Of a stretch of 64,000 nt of DNA, positions 33,125-47,763 are shown one piece after another. Both the position numbers and the translations under genes were made by a program. Source of the DNA: Labia minor (lineage: Eukaryota > Arthropoda > Insecta > Dermaptera > Spongiphoridae); assembly GCA_963082975.1 (NCBI GenBank), contig OY720344.1, positions 87,358,107-87,422,106 of the forward strand, written 5' to 3'. Below the pieces are notes generated by a model that did not search any database, was not told where the DNA came from, and saw only the letters and a list, made by a program, of their open reading frames with translations. How positions within the stretch are numbered: position 1 is the stretch's first letter; each line of letters opens with the position of its first letter.

Positions 33125-33702
33125 AATTATGATCCCCCCTGGCATTTAAAATATTTTTTTCTAATTTTGAATATATAATTTTGTATTATATCTATAATTT
33201 TTAATTTTATTTAATTTTAAATGAGAATTAGGGGTGATTGATTTAAGGGTCAAAAATATTTTCTTTTCTTTATTGAAATTACAATTTTTTTTTATAGAAA
33301 TAATATTTTTAAAGGATAATAATTAATGAAATAATAATCAAAAACATTCCCTTCCTTGTAAGGATTGAGAGAAAGATCAAAAGGTCTTTCCTAACTTGTT
33401 AAAGTAAGATCTATTAAAAATTAAAAAAGAAAACAAGTTCTTAAAAAAATTATTTCCTTCCATCATATTCCTTTTGAAAAAAAAAACATTTATTTTGATA
33501 AAAAAAATAAAGATCAAAAATCAAATTGATTTTATTTGATGTTTTCTATTCAAAGTTAGACCATCCGTACAGATGCCTTAATAGTCCTTTGTATCCAATT
33601 AATTCGCGGATCGCTTTGGATGGCAGTGTCGCTTGGGTTGGTGCAACATTTTGAGCGATGGCTTGTATTTGTTCGGGCTTGTGCGTGGTGCCTCTCTGTC
33701 AG
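33125..33702. other. Intron end and GC-richer island before the last exon
   Basis: AT-rich until about 33600, where a GC-rich island begins and runs through the proposed terminal exon to about 33960. The polypyrimidine-like CCTCTCTGTCAG lies at its exon border. Confidence 0.5.
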
Positions 33703-33705
33703 CAG

Positions 33706-33794
33706 AGGATGCCACCCGTTGGAAAGGTCTAAAGCTCAGCGGGAGCGCGCGATATCGCAGCACGCCGTACGCCCGGCCCACAAGCGCAAAGTAA
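33706..33794 (+). CDS. Sam68/KHDRBS-like protein, proposed terminal exon
   Basis: The exon begins after TGCCTCTCTGTCAGCAG. Its first two bases complete the codon left open at 29040 (GAG, Glu). It then reads DATRWKGLKLSGSARYRSTP then YARPTSAK and stops at TAA (33792-33794). A short basic tail with RYRSTPYARP recalls the Sam68 C-terminus (AYREHPYGRY), which acts as the nuclear localisation signal. CAGCAG is a tandem NAGNAG acceptor; using the upstream AG adds one residue (Ala-Glu in place of Glu). Support is phase, splice site, stop and tail resemblance. Other GC-rich frames here, on both strands, are less convincing. Confidence 0.55.
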
Positions 33795-34441
33795 TGCCCC
33801 CCAGACGCTGAAACAAGGGCATTTTGGGGGGATGTACCAAGGGGGATGAAAGGGCAGCCCTGCGAGTACCAACGCCGCACCGAGGCCTCCAGCGCCGCCG
33901 CCGCCGCCCTGGACCTCTCGATCCTCCTCTTCTTTGTCCTCCTCCTTGTTGTGTACAAGTAAATGGACCAACGCACGCCCTAATGCGCACATACACTTTG
34001 ACTTATACATATATGTATAGATACACATTTACGTGCGATTTGGATTCATTTTTTAATAAATTTTCATCTCGTTTTTTTTTGGAAATATCAATGAAAAAAA
34101 AAAAGTGAAGGAAATAAACTTTTGATACCTGTTACGCCCAATTGAAAAAGTCACCGGTGCATTTATAACTATATTTCATTAAATTCATTCAAATTCAAAA
34201 TTTAAATCAATTATAGTTTAATTCTTTTATGATAAAAACGAATTATTTTATCAATTAATTCAAAAACTAAAAATTAATAGATTTTCAAATTTTCTTATTT
34301 TGTTTTTCTTTATTGTATAATAAATTATGTATATATATATAATATATATTTTTAATTAAATAAACAACAAAAATCAACCAATTATTATATTGGGTCTTTA
34401 CTTTTTGCCTTTGAATAAAATTTGATATAGTAAATCGTTGA
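33795..34441. other. Probable 3' untranslated and flanking sequence
   Basis: The GC-rich island ends at about 33960; AT-rich sequence follows. Long minus-strand frames in the island are probably by-products of GC content. Confidence 0.4.
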
Positions 34442-34624
34442 CTATTCAATAGTAGGTAACAGGTTTTGAGACAAAACTGAACGCGTCCAGCGGCTGTGAA
34501 CATAATCATTATCATCATCAATCACATTGGGTGGTTGTTTGAATGATCTGGACTCATCGAACCCCAAATAAAAATCACAAGCGAATTGATTGTTCACGCT
34601 GCTATGTTTCATTGTACAAAACAT
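34442..34624 (-). CDS. Hypothetical short frame, possible exon
   Basis: The minus strand has a 60-codon frame in a less AT-rich patch, including YLGFDESRSFKQPPNVIDDD and HSRWTRSVLSQNLLPTIE before TAG. The amino-acid mix is unlike translated AT-rich noise. I do not recognise it, and no partner exon was found. A possible acceptor (ACATAG) lies just after its first Met codons. Confidence 0.22.
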   Translation of the reverse strand: MFCTMKHSSVNNQFACDFYLGFDESRSFKQPPNVIDDDNDYVHSRWTRSVLSQNLLPTIE

Positions 34625-37600
34625 ATAAATAAATATAATATAATAATACTAATTTTAATATAAATAATAATAATAACAAATTAATAATAATAATAAAATA
34701 TGTATAATAAACTAAACTATTATAAAAACAAAATATCAAGAGTATACTATATCCAAAATGCTTATAATAATAATGATAACAAAGAGAATTGATAAACACC
34801 TAAAAATATAAATAAATTAATAAATAATTATTATATAATATAATCAAAATAGAGATTTAAAAAAAATACAAAAAAATATACATATAATTTATATATATAT
34901 AAATATATATATATATAAAATAATAATATAATAATCGTTTTTATACATGAAAAAAGATTAATAGTTATATGTAATTTTTTTTTATTTTAAAATTAGATCA
35001 TGATATTATTAAAAAAATGAAAAAAATCACAAAAAAAATAGATGCTGAGTGTTAATAATAAAAAAGAAAAAAATAAATAAATAAAATAAAAATAATATTA
35101 AAACTAATTCTATAAGAAAAAAAAGATCAAAAATCACAAAACCCCAAAATATCCCGTAAGGTCCCCTTCAATTCCTGCATTTTTTTCCATCATCCTAAAT
35201 TAGATGTGCTTCATTTCTACATGATGGTCCTAAATGGCCAGGCGGCGGTCATCAGAAAGCACGTGAGTCGCACTTCCACAATTCCTCACTTAAATATCTT
35301 GCATTTTTGAGTTCCTTTGTTTATTCAGTACGACTACAATATTTGCATTAAGGCCGATCTTCCTTTACAACAAGAAATACAACTTTAATAAATAATACTA
35401 AAAAACAAACAACTCTTTAATAAATAATTTATTAATTAAACTAAAATGCTTATTAAATAAAACCGTCTAAATTGTGGCGTAACTAAAAGATAGATGGAAG
35501 AAATTAATTTTGAATCTTAAAAACATTTAGTAAAAAATTATAAAAAATAAATAAAAAGCTAGAATAACTGTGCTTTTGAAAATTAAATAATTTTAGGAAA
35601 AAAAAAATCATTAAAATTGTTTTTTAATTTTTTTGATCATATTTTTATTAGATTATATATAAGTTTAGAAAATCTATCAATTTTTTCAAATATTATAAAT
35701 TTTATCAAATATTTTGTTAATTTTATTTATCATTTATATTTACATTTATATTTACCTAGATGTAATGAATTAATAACTAAATTAAAAAATTAATAGGGAT
35801 GATTATAAAAAATAAACATTACTTAAAATAATTGTAATTAGATACGTATATGTTAGATATGTATATTTAAATCTTAAATCCTGTATTATAAGTAAAAAGT
35901 ATTTTTTTATTTATTAAATAACCACTGATATATCATGTTAAAAATTGGATAAAAAAATTTGAAAAAGTTTTCTATTTTTAATTTTTGATATAATTGAATC
36001 TATTTAAATTGTTTCAATTCGGGATAATGATTATTATAATGGAATGTGTATAATATTTTTAATTATTATTTTTATTATTTATAATTAATAATTAATAATT
36101 AATAATTAATAATATAGTATATTTTAATTTTAATTATTATTTCTATTATTAATATTAATAATTAATAATAAAATATATTTATATCATATTTCTGATATGA
36201 ATAATATTGTGGCTTAGCTATCAATAGACTATTTTTTTAAAGGAATATTTAAATATCAACACTCACTTTATGTATGGTATGTATACATATAACTAAAATG
36301 GAATATTTCGAAAAATTAATTTTCTCAAAAAAAATTAATTGTTTATTATATTATATTCTTAATAATAATTAAAATATCTAATTTAATTTTCTAAAATATT
36401 TTAATTAAAATTTATTTTTCTACTATCTACATTATATATATTTATTCATTTCTTTTTAATTTCAAAACAAGCTTTGAAAGTGAAGTCTAGTTACGCCACT
36501 TTTTGTCATTCTTTGTTTATGTATTTTAAGGAAGCAATTTTTGTCTTCGTTTAATGAGCTGTTTTGTTTAAAAAAGTATTGTTTTCATTATTAACATAAT
36601 ATAAAATATATTATCGTCTAGCTTTAATTAAGATAGATTCCAAATTCAATTAGGAAAATTATATTGGTAATAGATTCAAAGAATTTACATTGATATGCTA
36701 ATTAAAAAAATAAAAATAGTTTCTTAATTTATTTTAGAGAATAAATTATTTTTTTTAGATACACTAAGGAAATTATGATTTGTTCTTAAATTAATCCTAA
36801 ATTAAATTATTTCTTTAGCTATTTCTCACAATCAGTATTGTGAAAAATACAAAAAAATTTCAAAAAATTTATTTTAAAAATAACACATAAGGTGTTAATA
36901 ATAATAATTCATGAAAATTCATTTAAAATAAATATAAATATTTCATTTTTATGATTTAATATATTTATATATAGATAAAGTTGTATATATTATATAGATA
37001 TATAGATGAAAATAGTTGGGTTGGGATTAAAAACATTTCCTTGTCAAATCCGAATAACAAAATGATTAATTCATTAACAAGTGCAAAATTTAATGGATAT
37101 TTTGCGAGGTGATAGATTAATTACAATTGTATTGTTGCTTGTTTATCGAATATATATAAAATGAATTGATTATACTCAATAAATTAAAACAGTAATTTGT
37201 GGACAAGTGCTTACTCATCCGCAAAAGCTTCTTAATGAAACTCAACAAATTTTCACTTTAAATTCAACTATAATGTTGTAATTGATTTTCTCTATTTCTA
37301 TAAATTTTCATCAATGATTATATATATATATGGTATGATTCTTACTAACATTTAAATTTTATTTTATTATGTGTGTTTTTATTATATTTAATTTTATTAT
37401 ATTATTATAAATAAAACTAAACAATATAAATTTAATCATTCTATATTATAATTCTACCTACTAATTGAAATTAAATTTATAAAAATGAGGGAAATAAAAG
37501 TAAAATTAAATTAATTCCCTTAAAAAATAGTAATGATTTAAAATTAAAAAAAATAATAATAAAGTCAAAATAAAAATAAAAAATAGTGCTGCAATTTTTT

Positions 37601-40600
37601 TAAAAGGTGAATAAATAATACTTTTTTTAACTAAATATATCGAAATATCGAAATAAAAACAAATCATTTTTTTACTGTGTTTCTAAATATGTATTATATA
37701 TTTCTAAAGTGATATTTTATATGAAATTAAAATGATTAAAACAATTAAGAAATTTTTAGTATTCCTATCTGTTTTCTGTTAATTTACATCATTTATATAT
37801 CAAAAGAAGATGCTATTCAATCATAAAAAATAATAAGAAGATCATTTTAACAAAACAGCTGATTGTAACGCAGTCGTAAAATGTTTCTTCTTAGGACCAA
37901 AACAAAAATCTTGTGTTATAATTTTACTATAATTAATTAAAATGTAAAATAAACATATTTTGTTTACCATATAATAATCATAATAAAACTAAAAAATAAT
38001 AATAAAAAAATAATATAATTCTTAATAAATAAACAATATACCTAATATAAAAAAATATTAAAAAAAATTTTAATTATCATTAATTAAAACTTTATATATA
38101 AAAATATTAAAACAAAACTTATTAAATATGTAAATAAATACTTAAAAAAACAAATTTAATTATTTATTAATTAATTCAAATCTTATGTGTTTTATTGAAT
38201 GTTTGAAAAATAAATGCTAAACTTTATGTTAAAATATAAACATTTTAATAAATTATATATTATATTCCTTATATAATATAATTTAAATTATTAATAGACC
38301 TATTAGTAAACATACAATAATTATGTAATATAAATTAAAATAAAATAAATAGTAAATTAAAACTTGATAATTTAAATAAAACAAAAATAAATAAATAAAT
38401 AACGCACCTTCCCTCTTCATATTCTTTTTCTTTTAAAATAATTATTTTTATAATTTTAATTTCTAGATTTTATTTTTTATTTTCAGTATTTCTAGTGAAG
38501 ATCGGTCTCTGAGAACTTAAAACAGCCTGGTGAATTCATTTAAGTTATTATATTGGAATAGACAAAATTATTAATCATGAAAAAAAGTTAAAAATTAATA
38601 TTTTATTTTTGTTTTAATTTTATATTTAATAGGAAATTCTTTTTGCATTTATCTTTATAAATATGATTACAGATCCTATTTTTTTTATAAATTACAAAAT
38701 ACATTTATTTATTTAAATATACCTATCTATATCATAATACACGAAGTTAATAAACGAACAATGCCTCTGGCAATATATTCTCATTCAGAAACTTTTGCAA
38801 ACATGCATTGCTCTAAATGGAATACCAAATAAACATTTATTTATATTTTTTAATAAAGGTCTATAAATAAATTATAACTTTATTGTCCTTATTATAATAA
38901 ATTTAAATGATTTTATGATTATAAGAAAATTCATCAACTTGTTTAGAAATAATTTTTATAAATTATTACAAAATAAAAACTTATTAATTATTTTTCTAAT
39001 CTTAATAAAGTGAATTAATTAAAAAAATTAAATAAAAATATTTATTTTGTTTTAATTTTATCTAGTTTTATTGCTATTATCATCAATGTATCTGTGTAGT
39101 TCAAAGGAATTTAAACTAAATATATTCCAATAGATATTTAATTAAATCAATCAATGATTAGAAACTATCGACGCATAAATCTTCCAAGAAAAAAAGAATA
39201 ATTTAATAATAAAATCGATATAAAATTTTAATAATAATTTTTTAACTAAGGACATTAATAAAAAATTGCCTGATTCTGTAGTATCTTTCAATTTAAATCT
39301 TAGTAAATACACTAAATAAGTATTATTATAATAGTAAGATGTTTTTTTTTATGATTATTATTTATAAAAATATATTTTAATACCTATATATACTTTAATT
39401 ATTTATTATTTGTATTTTACCACCTAAAATAAGTTTTAATGTTTATTTTTATGATAAAAAAATATTCTCCTATAAAAAAATAGCTAAAGTAAATTATATA
39501 TATTCATTAACCATTTAATAGAACTTTTTAATTATAATCCTTGGCCTAAAAAAGATTTAAAAATATATATATTTTCTTAAATTGTATTAAATAAATAAAT
39601 TAATCATCTCATTAAGGACCAAAAAAAGAAGTTTAAAAAATTATTTTTACCCTCGTAATTTGATAAATTTGTTTTAATTATAATTTTTTTTTTATTTTCC
39701 CTAATTTGTAGATATATTTTTTATATATAAAATTATTATTATCTCGGTTTATGATGTAGATAATAGATAAGCTTTATAGCAAATTTAAAAAATTTACGAG
39801 ATAATTAAAAATGTGGAAAGCATTTCTCATTTGATGGAATAATTGTAAATAATTTCATATATGCATCTACTTTTAAAAAAGGAGAAGTTAGGGAAATTGT
39901 ATGTATCATTAACATAATTATAGGATAAGTATTTTTTCATAATAATTACAAATAATATCTTCCTATACCTCAACACAATGTCCAATTCTAGTGAAAATAA
40001 TTTATTTATTTTGTGTCTTAAATTAATTTTTTTATATTTTACAACATAAATAACAATTTTTATATTTATTAAAAAGTTTGCATTTTTTATAAATGAAATC
40101 GCGAAAATTATTTTTTATGATACTTTTGTAGTTTGTTTTGAGCTAGATAAGTAATTTATTAAATAGTTTAACAATCACTATATAATATAAATTCAACAAT
40201 ATAATTTAAAATATTTAAATATATTTTGAATTCTATTTTAAATTTTAATAAAAAAAATGTAAATGGAATGTTTATTATTATTAAAACAATTGATTTAATA
40301 ATAAAATAATAAAATAATAAAACATTAAAACTTGTATATATTATATTATGAGACACAATTTAACCTAAATGAAATCCTTCTATAAAAGCTAATTTATAAA
40401 TTGGAACATTTTTAAGTTTATTTTTAATTTTAATAAAAAATAATCTTTAATCCCAATAATAGAAAGGTTAATAGTAAATTTATTTTGATTAAATCAATAA
40501 ATATTTAATTGTTTAATGAATTATAAATTTCAATTAAGCGACCAAAATATCCAATCTATGTGATGTTGTTTGCCTTTAATTGAAATTTAATGGGATCTAA

Positions 40601-43600
40601 AACTTAATAGACACAATAAATAACTTAACTAACTAAATTACAGCAGATTTTATAGTATCCTTTACATTTTTACTATAAAAATGTAGTTTTATTTAATAAA
40701 AAAGATTATTCAGCTTATTGTTTAAAAAAATCAAATGTTTTCAAGAAAATAAATTGAATTTTCGAGTAAATTGATTTATCATATATTTTTGGTTTCTAAT
40801 ATTCGAAATCATATTTTAATTTAAGACAAATCTAATGGTTAGCAATTTTTTTTTATCAATTTCAATAAGTACCTTTTTTGACAATCTTTTTGAATGAATG
40901 ACGGTGCGTGGTTGAATCAAATAAAAGCTGCGTAAGGTAAATTGCATCCCATTTCCTTGAGCTTTACTTTGGCTTCTTCAACTCTCTATCCCTCTTTCAC
41001 CTCACACCAACGAACGGGTTCTCCTCCTTTCAACCATATAGAATTTATAATCGAGATAGAAGTTGTAGAAGATCAAAGAAGAAGAGTAAAGGGAAATGAA
41101 AAAAATCAATTAAATAAATACAGTTGCTTTCGTTAGTATCTTTATTTGAAGTTGAGCCGGCCACTTGTAATTGCACATTCAAATAGAAAACCTCGATCAG
41201 TTAGTTACATGCAATAATCCGTCCTCTGATAATTTATTCACCATTAAAAATTTCATTTTTGTAATTAATTAAATAAATATTAATAATTATGTTTATAAAG
41301 CATTCCTATAAACCATTTATTTATATATATAGAACCTTAATTTATTTATATACTTAGATTTATATACTTATATATTTGTTCTAATATTAAGAAAAAATTT
41401 TCATCATTTGATTTTTATTTATATCTTAATATTTTCAGCAAATATTTTTTAATCAGTCTTATAAAATAATAATTATTTTAAAATTTAATTTAATCAATAT
41501 TTATTTTGATGCAATTTTAATTAAACCTTTAATTGTTAATAATAATAAATTAAATGAGATAAGAAAGAAACCAAGTTCCACCAAAAATAAGTAATATAAT
41601 AAATAATAATCATACAAGTAGTTCATTTTCATAAAAACTACAAAAATTAAGTTACAATAACTGAAAAAATATCTCTTTTTATTAAAACATATATAAATAT
41701 AAATTTCCAACTAAATTTAATTTATATATACCTATATTTCGAAAATCAATAAATACAAATTATAAATTTAAATAAATTATTAATAAAGGCTTTGTTTATT
41801 AATTTGAAAAAGACGACCAACAAAATTATTAAATTAAATTTTTAAATTTGAATGTAACAATAACTATTTTCTATTTCAATTTCGTAAATAATAAATAATA
41901 TTAAGTAAATAAAAATCAATCTTAAAAAGAAGAAAAATCGAAAACACATATTCATCAAATTAATTAATTTCTGATAAAATATTATTTAAAAACATTAGAA
42001 CAAATGTAAATTCAAATTTAAAAATTAATATATACATATATGTAATATTTTAAAGGCAATTATTATTTATGTATTTATTTTTTTTATAATAATTAATATA
42101 ATATATATATATTTATTTTTTTTTAAAAAAAACAAGAATAGATTATTATAACCATTATGCATTAATAAACTTTAAAAATAAAATGTTATCTAGATTGGTT
42201 ATAGATGTGTATATAATGAAAAATATATTTATTTTTTAAACCTTTTTTTAAACCGTTCCGATTAATTATATACTTAGATACATATTTATTAATATTTTGT
42301 GTATTTTTTCTTAATTTAATAAAACTTAATATATCTTGTACTAAAAGAAAATATGTAAAACTTAAAAATAAAACACCTTAATACAATTAATCTATCATTT
42401 ATAAAAATAAAAAAATATATCTTTATTTCTTTATTTATTTTGTTTTGTTTTTTTTTTTATAAAAATTGTAATTAATCCTTATTTTACTTAAAAAAAATTA
42501 CAGATTAATAAATTTTTTTTTTATTTAATAAATATTTTACATTAAATCGAAGCCAAAGATGCCAAGGTAAATAATACTAAACGATATATTTTAATCATTT
42601 TTTAAGCATTTTAAACCTTAATATATATGCTAATTATAAAGAACAAATAGATATATCATTTAAATTAAAATATATTTTCTTTTTATATAACTTTCTTATG
42701 TTATTTAAACTAATTAATAAAATTTTTATTAGATTTTTTATGTTTGTGCATTTAAATTATTTAACTGATCTGTCTCAAATTATTTGTTTTTCAATTATAT
42801 TTTAATTATTTTCTATTAAAATACAAATACAAATAAGTGAAGTTGTGCTGAGAAATTTTATATTCGATAAATTGAAAATTTTATCATTATCATAAATAAA
42901 TAAATCATCTGAAAGAGTGCTATCCACTGCTTGCTTGGTTGTAACCACAGACCATCCGATGAAAGTCAGCTCTATACACCCTGATAGGATCTCTTTGATG
43001 ATTGATATAAAAAATATAGAGATTACTATCTAAAACTGTCATCTCTCATAATCATCTATTTAAAATTCCAATAATAATAATTTAATTTTACTGTTCTAAT
43101 TCAAATGAATTATAAACAAATATTTAAATATATATTTTTATACATTTTAGATATTGTTTTAATATACCAATTATACAACTTTTAATTAAATTGGAAATAA
43201 ACAAAAGAAAATAATATAATAAATTTAAATGATAATTTTTTATTTGTTTGCTTTGATGAATTTATAATTAGCAATTAAATTAAATGAGAACTAAATCATA
43301 TAAAAAATAAATATTAAATATATATATATGTATAGATATTGCATGTTATTAGAAAAATTAATTAAAATTTTAGTTTTTTAAATATAATATAAATACATAC
43401 TAATCATTTTTGAGTTGTTTTGTTAAAGGATCAAAATAAAACTTAAATAAATAAATATTTAAACTTAAAATTACCTTAATATACTTTATTTATATATTTA
43501 TTTATATTTTTTAATTTTACTTATTTTTGATTTGATTTGAATTAAACTTCATTATTTTTGTTTTTGTTTTAATTTAATTAAGCACTCTTTTTGACTAATT

Positions 43601-46600
43601 TGAATATGATTATAAAGTTTTAATTCTTTAAATTACTCTTTAAAGTACTAAAAAAAATCTCTTTTTATTAAAAATATTCATCAATAACTATTTAATAAAT
43701 AAACATTAAATAATATTTTTTATTATAAATATAAATTCAAGCTATTTAAAATTATATAAGAATATATTTTTTTTAGATAAATTTGAAATTAATTTCAATT
43801 TCTTAATTTTTAATTCTGAATTCTGAATGACTTCAAATTGAAATTGAAAAAAATAATAATTTTTTAACTATATATAGTATTAAATTTGAGATGATTTTTT
43901 TATTATTGTATATAATTATTTTTATTTATTTAATATGAATAAATCATTATAATTTATTCATAAGTAATATATTACTAATATACTTATTATCATCTTATTT
44001 ATTAATATACTTATTATTTTTGAATCCAAATATGGTCTGTTATCTGTTATTTTTTTAATCAAAATGATATTTGAAAAATCCTTTGACGGAACACCTCGAT
44101 TGGGAGATAAAGATTAATTTTAAGACACCTGCTTTTTTTCAATTTTCTTTATCTCTGCACCTATAGTAGACAATTAGTATTTTCACTCGATTTCATTTAA
44201 CAGAACGTTTGCGAATTTTAATCAGCACTTTCGATTTTTTTCTATTAACGTAATCCCTTTCCCTGAGGAAACATTTAAGGGAGGTTTTTAGATTTCCAAA
44301 ACCATTTATTAACCCTCCGTTCTATACCCTTTACTTTTAATCGACTTCTCTCTCCCCTGTCGTTTACTAATTGACCGTATTTCGATTCCAGATTCGACAG
44401 TCGTTCCAGACATCCCACTTCCAGTTCGCATCTTATCTTCCACTCTGCTGCTCGTTTTGCTTTTCCACACTGATGAGGAAATATACCCTAAGGGAAAATT
44501 AATTGAATTCATTAAAGGTTCAGATTGATTTTTCTAAACAAAATGTTGAAAAAAATAATTATTTATTACAAATACTAACAAATAAAATGAATGCGTATAT
44601 TCTATTGAATTGTCATAAAAAAAATTATTAAAGTCTATCGATATTGAAAAATTTTAACTTTTATTGGTGTTGTCTGATTATAATATTATATACTCGTATG
44701 AGTAATGCGTAAAGAGCAGAAATATCTTGTATTAATTAATATTAAATACTGATTATCAACCATCGAATGTGAGCAAATGTTTTCATATTCATTTTCAAAT
44801 TTTGATATACTGTAATTTAATAGAGACTTGATTTAAACAGACAGATTGCAAATTATTAAATTAAAGTCAAGAATAAAACAAAATTGAACCATTTTTTAAA
44901 AATTAGCTTGCTCATATTAACCAATCTAAATGTAATTAGTTTTAGGTAAAAGTTTTGTTTTCCTAATTTCAATAAGGCCAATATTGGGATTTTACATACC
45001 TTTTAATTTTTATGTAATTTATATTTATTGAAATAAATATTTAATTTTCATTTTTATATTATATAATATATTTTATTACACAAAAAATATTTTTTCACAA
45101 AATGTAGAGAAATAATTGTAATATTATATATATAATTAAATTTAAATTAAAGTAGAGATCAATTTTAACTTTTTGTTATATTTTATTATAATGAATATAT
45201 TTTTAAAATTATAATATTCAATGTCTAAAATAATTTTAAAAATAATTTTACCTATACAATTGAAATATTTATCCTTGATTTCTCTGACTTAGAAACAAAA
45301 AAAACCACTATATTTTGGATAATTGATTTTTATTTTTTTCCAATTATGCAGATTATTTACATTTTTTCTAATTATTAGAATGGGTAGCCCCATTTCTAAG
45401 GTATACATCATCAACTCCATCTAAATATATATTAATTATTACAATGTAAATATTTGATATCTAATAATTCTATGTCCTTTGGTGTTTTTGTCATTAATCA
45501 AAAATATAAATTACATTAAACAAATAAAGTAAATGTAGGGCCTAAAACCTTTTTAATGTATATATATATCAAAAGAAATTATTTGAATTTTGTAAAATTA
45601 AATAATTATTTCATAAGAAATATGAGATGAAATGTGTAGCTGTAGCAATAAAACAAAAGAAAAAATAATTATTTTGCAATATCATGAATAATAATGATCA
45701 ATTAAAAAATATTAGTTCAGTTTTTTTTTATATTAAATATTATTGAAATTGAAAATAAATATCATCAAAGAATAAATTGATTATTTTCAAAGGGATTTTT
45801 TTAATTTAATTTGATAAAATTTAAGTTTTATATCATTAGAAATAAGAATATTACATTATATAAAGAAAATATTATAATAATGAATATAATTAATTTTATA
45901 AGATTTCTAATTAAATTGTATTTTCCACATCAATTGATCAATGAAAATTTTAAAAGGAAATATAATTATTTTAGTAATACATATTCTTTCATACATTTTA
46001 TATCTATAAACGGTCAAAAAAACTATATATTTATACAAAAAAATTCAATTTTAATTCTTGAAAACAACATACTTATTGCATATTATTAATTTGGAATCAA
46101 AATTTCGATTTTTTTTTATATATGTATATTAATTGAACTAAGGGTAAATTAAATTTAGGTTTAATTGATATAATTATATTTCCTAATTTTATAGTCGATA
46201 AATGTCAATGTTATTCAAATATCATCAAATAATAATAGCATCCAAACAAAGAAAAAAATAATTAAACAAATTCAATAAGAAATTGAATTTAATTAATAAT
46301 TTCATTTTTAAAATTTTAATCTATTTAATTCAAATTAAATAATTATTTTTTCTAGAAAATTATTATGCAATCTGTTAATTATACAAACTTTGCAATTTGG
46401 TTTATACACATCTCATGATTAATAATTTGTTAATAGTGGAAAAAAATAAAATAAAAAAAAAATTTAAAATTTAAAATAAATAGGACCAAAATACTTCAGA
46501 CATTTAGTCGATTTTCATAAAATAACTTAAGAATTTAATGTGAATGAATGCTGAGAATATTTTATGTTAAACTCAATAATAATTTTTAAAAAAAAAAAAT

Positions 46601-47434
46601 TAAATTAACCAGCCAAATATATAGAAAATAACATTATAAAAATATATATACCTATTTTACATATTGTAATTCTCTAATCAAAAATATCATAATTTTATTT
46701 TTCTAAACAAACAAAAATATTTGAAGCGCTTCATTTTATATGATAAAAATTTACTTTATTATTTTGCAATATTTATTTTCGAAATATATTAATCTTTTTG
46801 AAAATAGCCAAATATTCTTGATTGCTCAAAGCGATATCTCTGTTCGAACAACGATATGATCCTTTTTGATATGAAGAAATATTTCTAAAATATGTTTCTT
46901 CAAAATGAATCATGATTTTGTAGTTGTAAAGAAAAAAATGATATTTGTATTTATATATATACAATATTAATTATATATGAAATATATTAAATGTTAGAGA
47001 AAATATAACTCAAAGTTATATTTAGAATTGTATATCACAATATTTGTTTATCATTGCTGTAATTGTAATTGTGTATTTTTCTATAAAAATATTTATATTT
47101 TTATAAAAAAGACAAATTCTAATAAATATCCAATTAATAAATATTACTATAATCTAATGTAAAGAAAAAAATAATAAAAAATAAATCTAAACCTACATCT
47201 ATAATATATAATTTTGTTTTAATTATTGCATTTTGTATTAGAGAAGATGTAACTTACATTTATTAAGAAATGATTTATAAAAATTAAAGATTAATTAAAT
47301 ATTATTTAATTAAAATGTTTTATATTTATTTAATTATTTTCCTTATTAAAAGAATTACTATGATTATATTATTCTATTAAAAGAGTGTTCTTAAACAAGT
47401 GTTTTTATTAGTTTATTTTAATTTGCTTTGTAAA
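34625..47434. other. Long AT-rich intergenic region
   Basis: No gene is recognised. Less AT-rich islands without clear coding sequence are at about 35150-35290, 40890-41160, 42905-43050 and 44070-44480. A short AATAATT tandem run lies near 36080-36115. No element with matching ends was found by eye. Confidence 0.5.
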
Positions 47435-47763
47435 TTATTCATTTGTATTTTCTTTTTTATTTTTTTTCTTAAAAAACTCATTCAAATATTTTAATTGTGC
47501 CTCACAACCCCAAAAAGGTGCAGCCAATCGACGCTCTTCCGAAAGTGCCTGTTCATAAGACATATTTTTTATATTCAGTACCATTTGTTTGATGGCACCG
47601 ATATTAGCTTGATCATTATCATGAAGATGGCTAAGCAACCACTGTTCGGCTTCCTTTATTGGATTGTTTCCAGGTAAAATGGCATCTATTAATCCAATTT
47701 CTAATGCCTTGTTCGATTTTATTGGCTCCGCCCGAGAAACAACTTCTAAAGCTCTCTGCGTTC
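47435..47763 (-). CDS. ECHDC1: ECHDC1 terminal exon
   Basis: Follows acceptor CATTATAG. Reads TQRALEVVSRAEPIKSNKAL and ends in a Lys-rich tail, FFKKKNKKENTNE, then TAA. TTTATT motifs just downstream on the plus strand could be the AATAAA signal. Confidence 0.88.

Noticed and set aside
33599..34108. Long GC-rich frames on both strands around the last Sam68-like exon
   Set aside because: Several overlapping frames are open because of GC content. Only the one that joins in phase with the upstream exon was kept.
40942..41136. 64-residue plus-strand frame in a GC-richer patch
   Set aside because: There is no homology that I recognise and no partner exon.
44309..44512. 67-residue minus-strand frame in a GC-richer patch
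   Set aside because: It is Ser/Arg/Lys-rich without recognisable motif or splice context.
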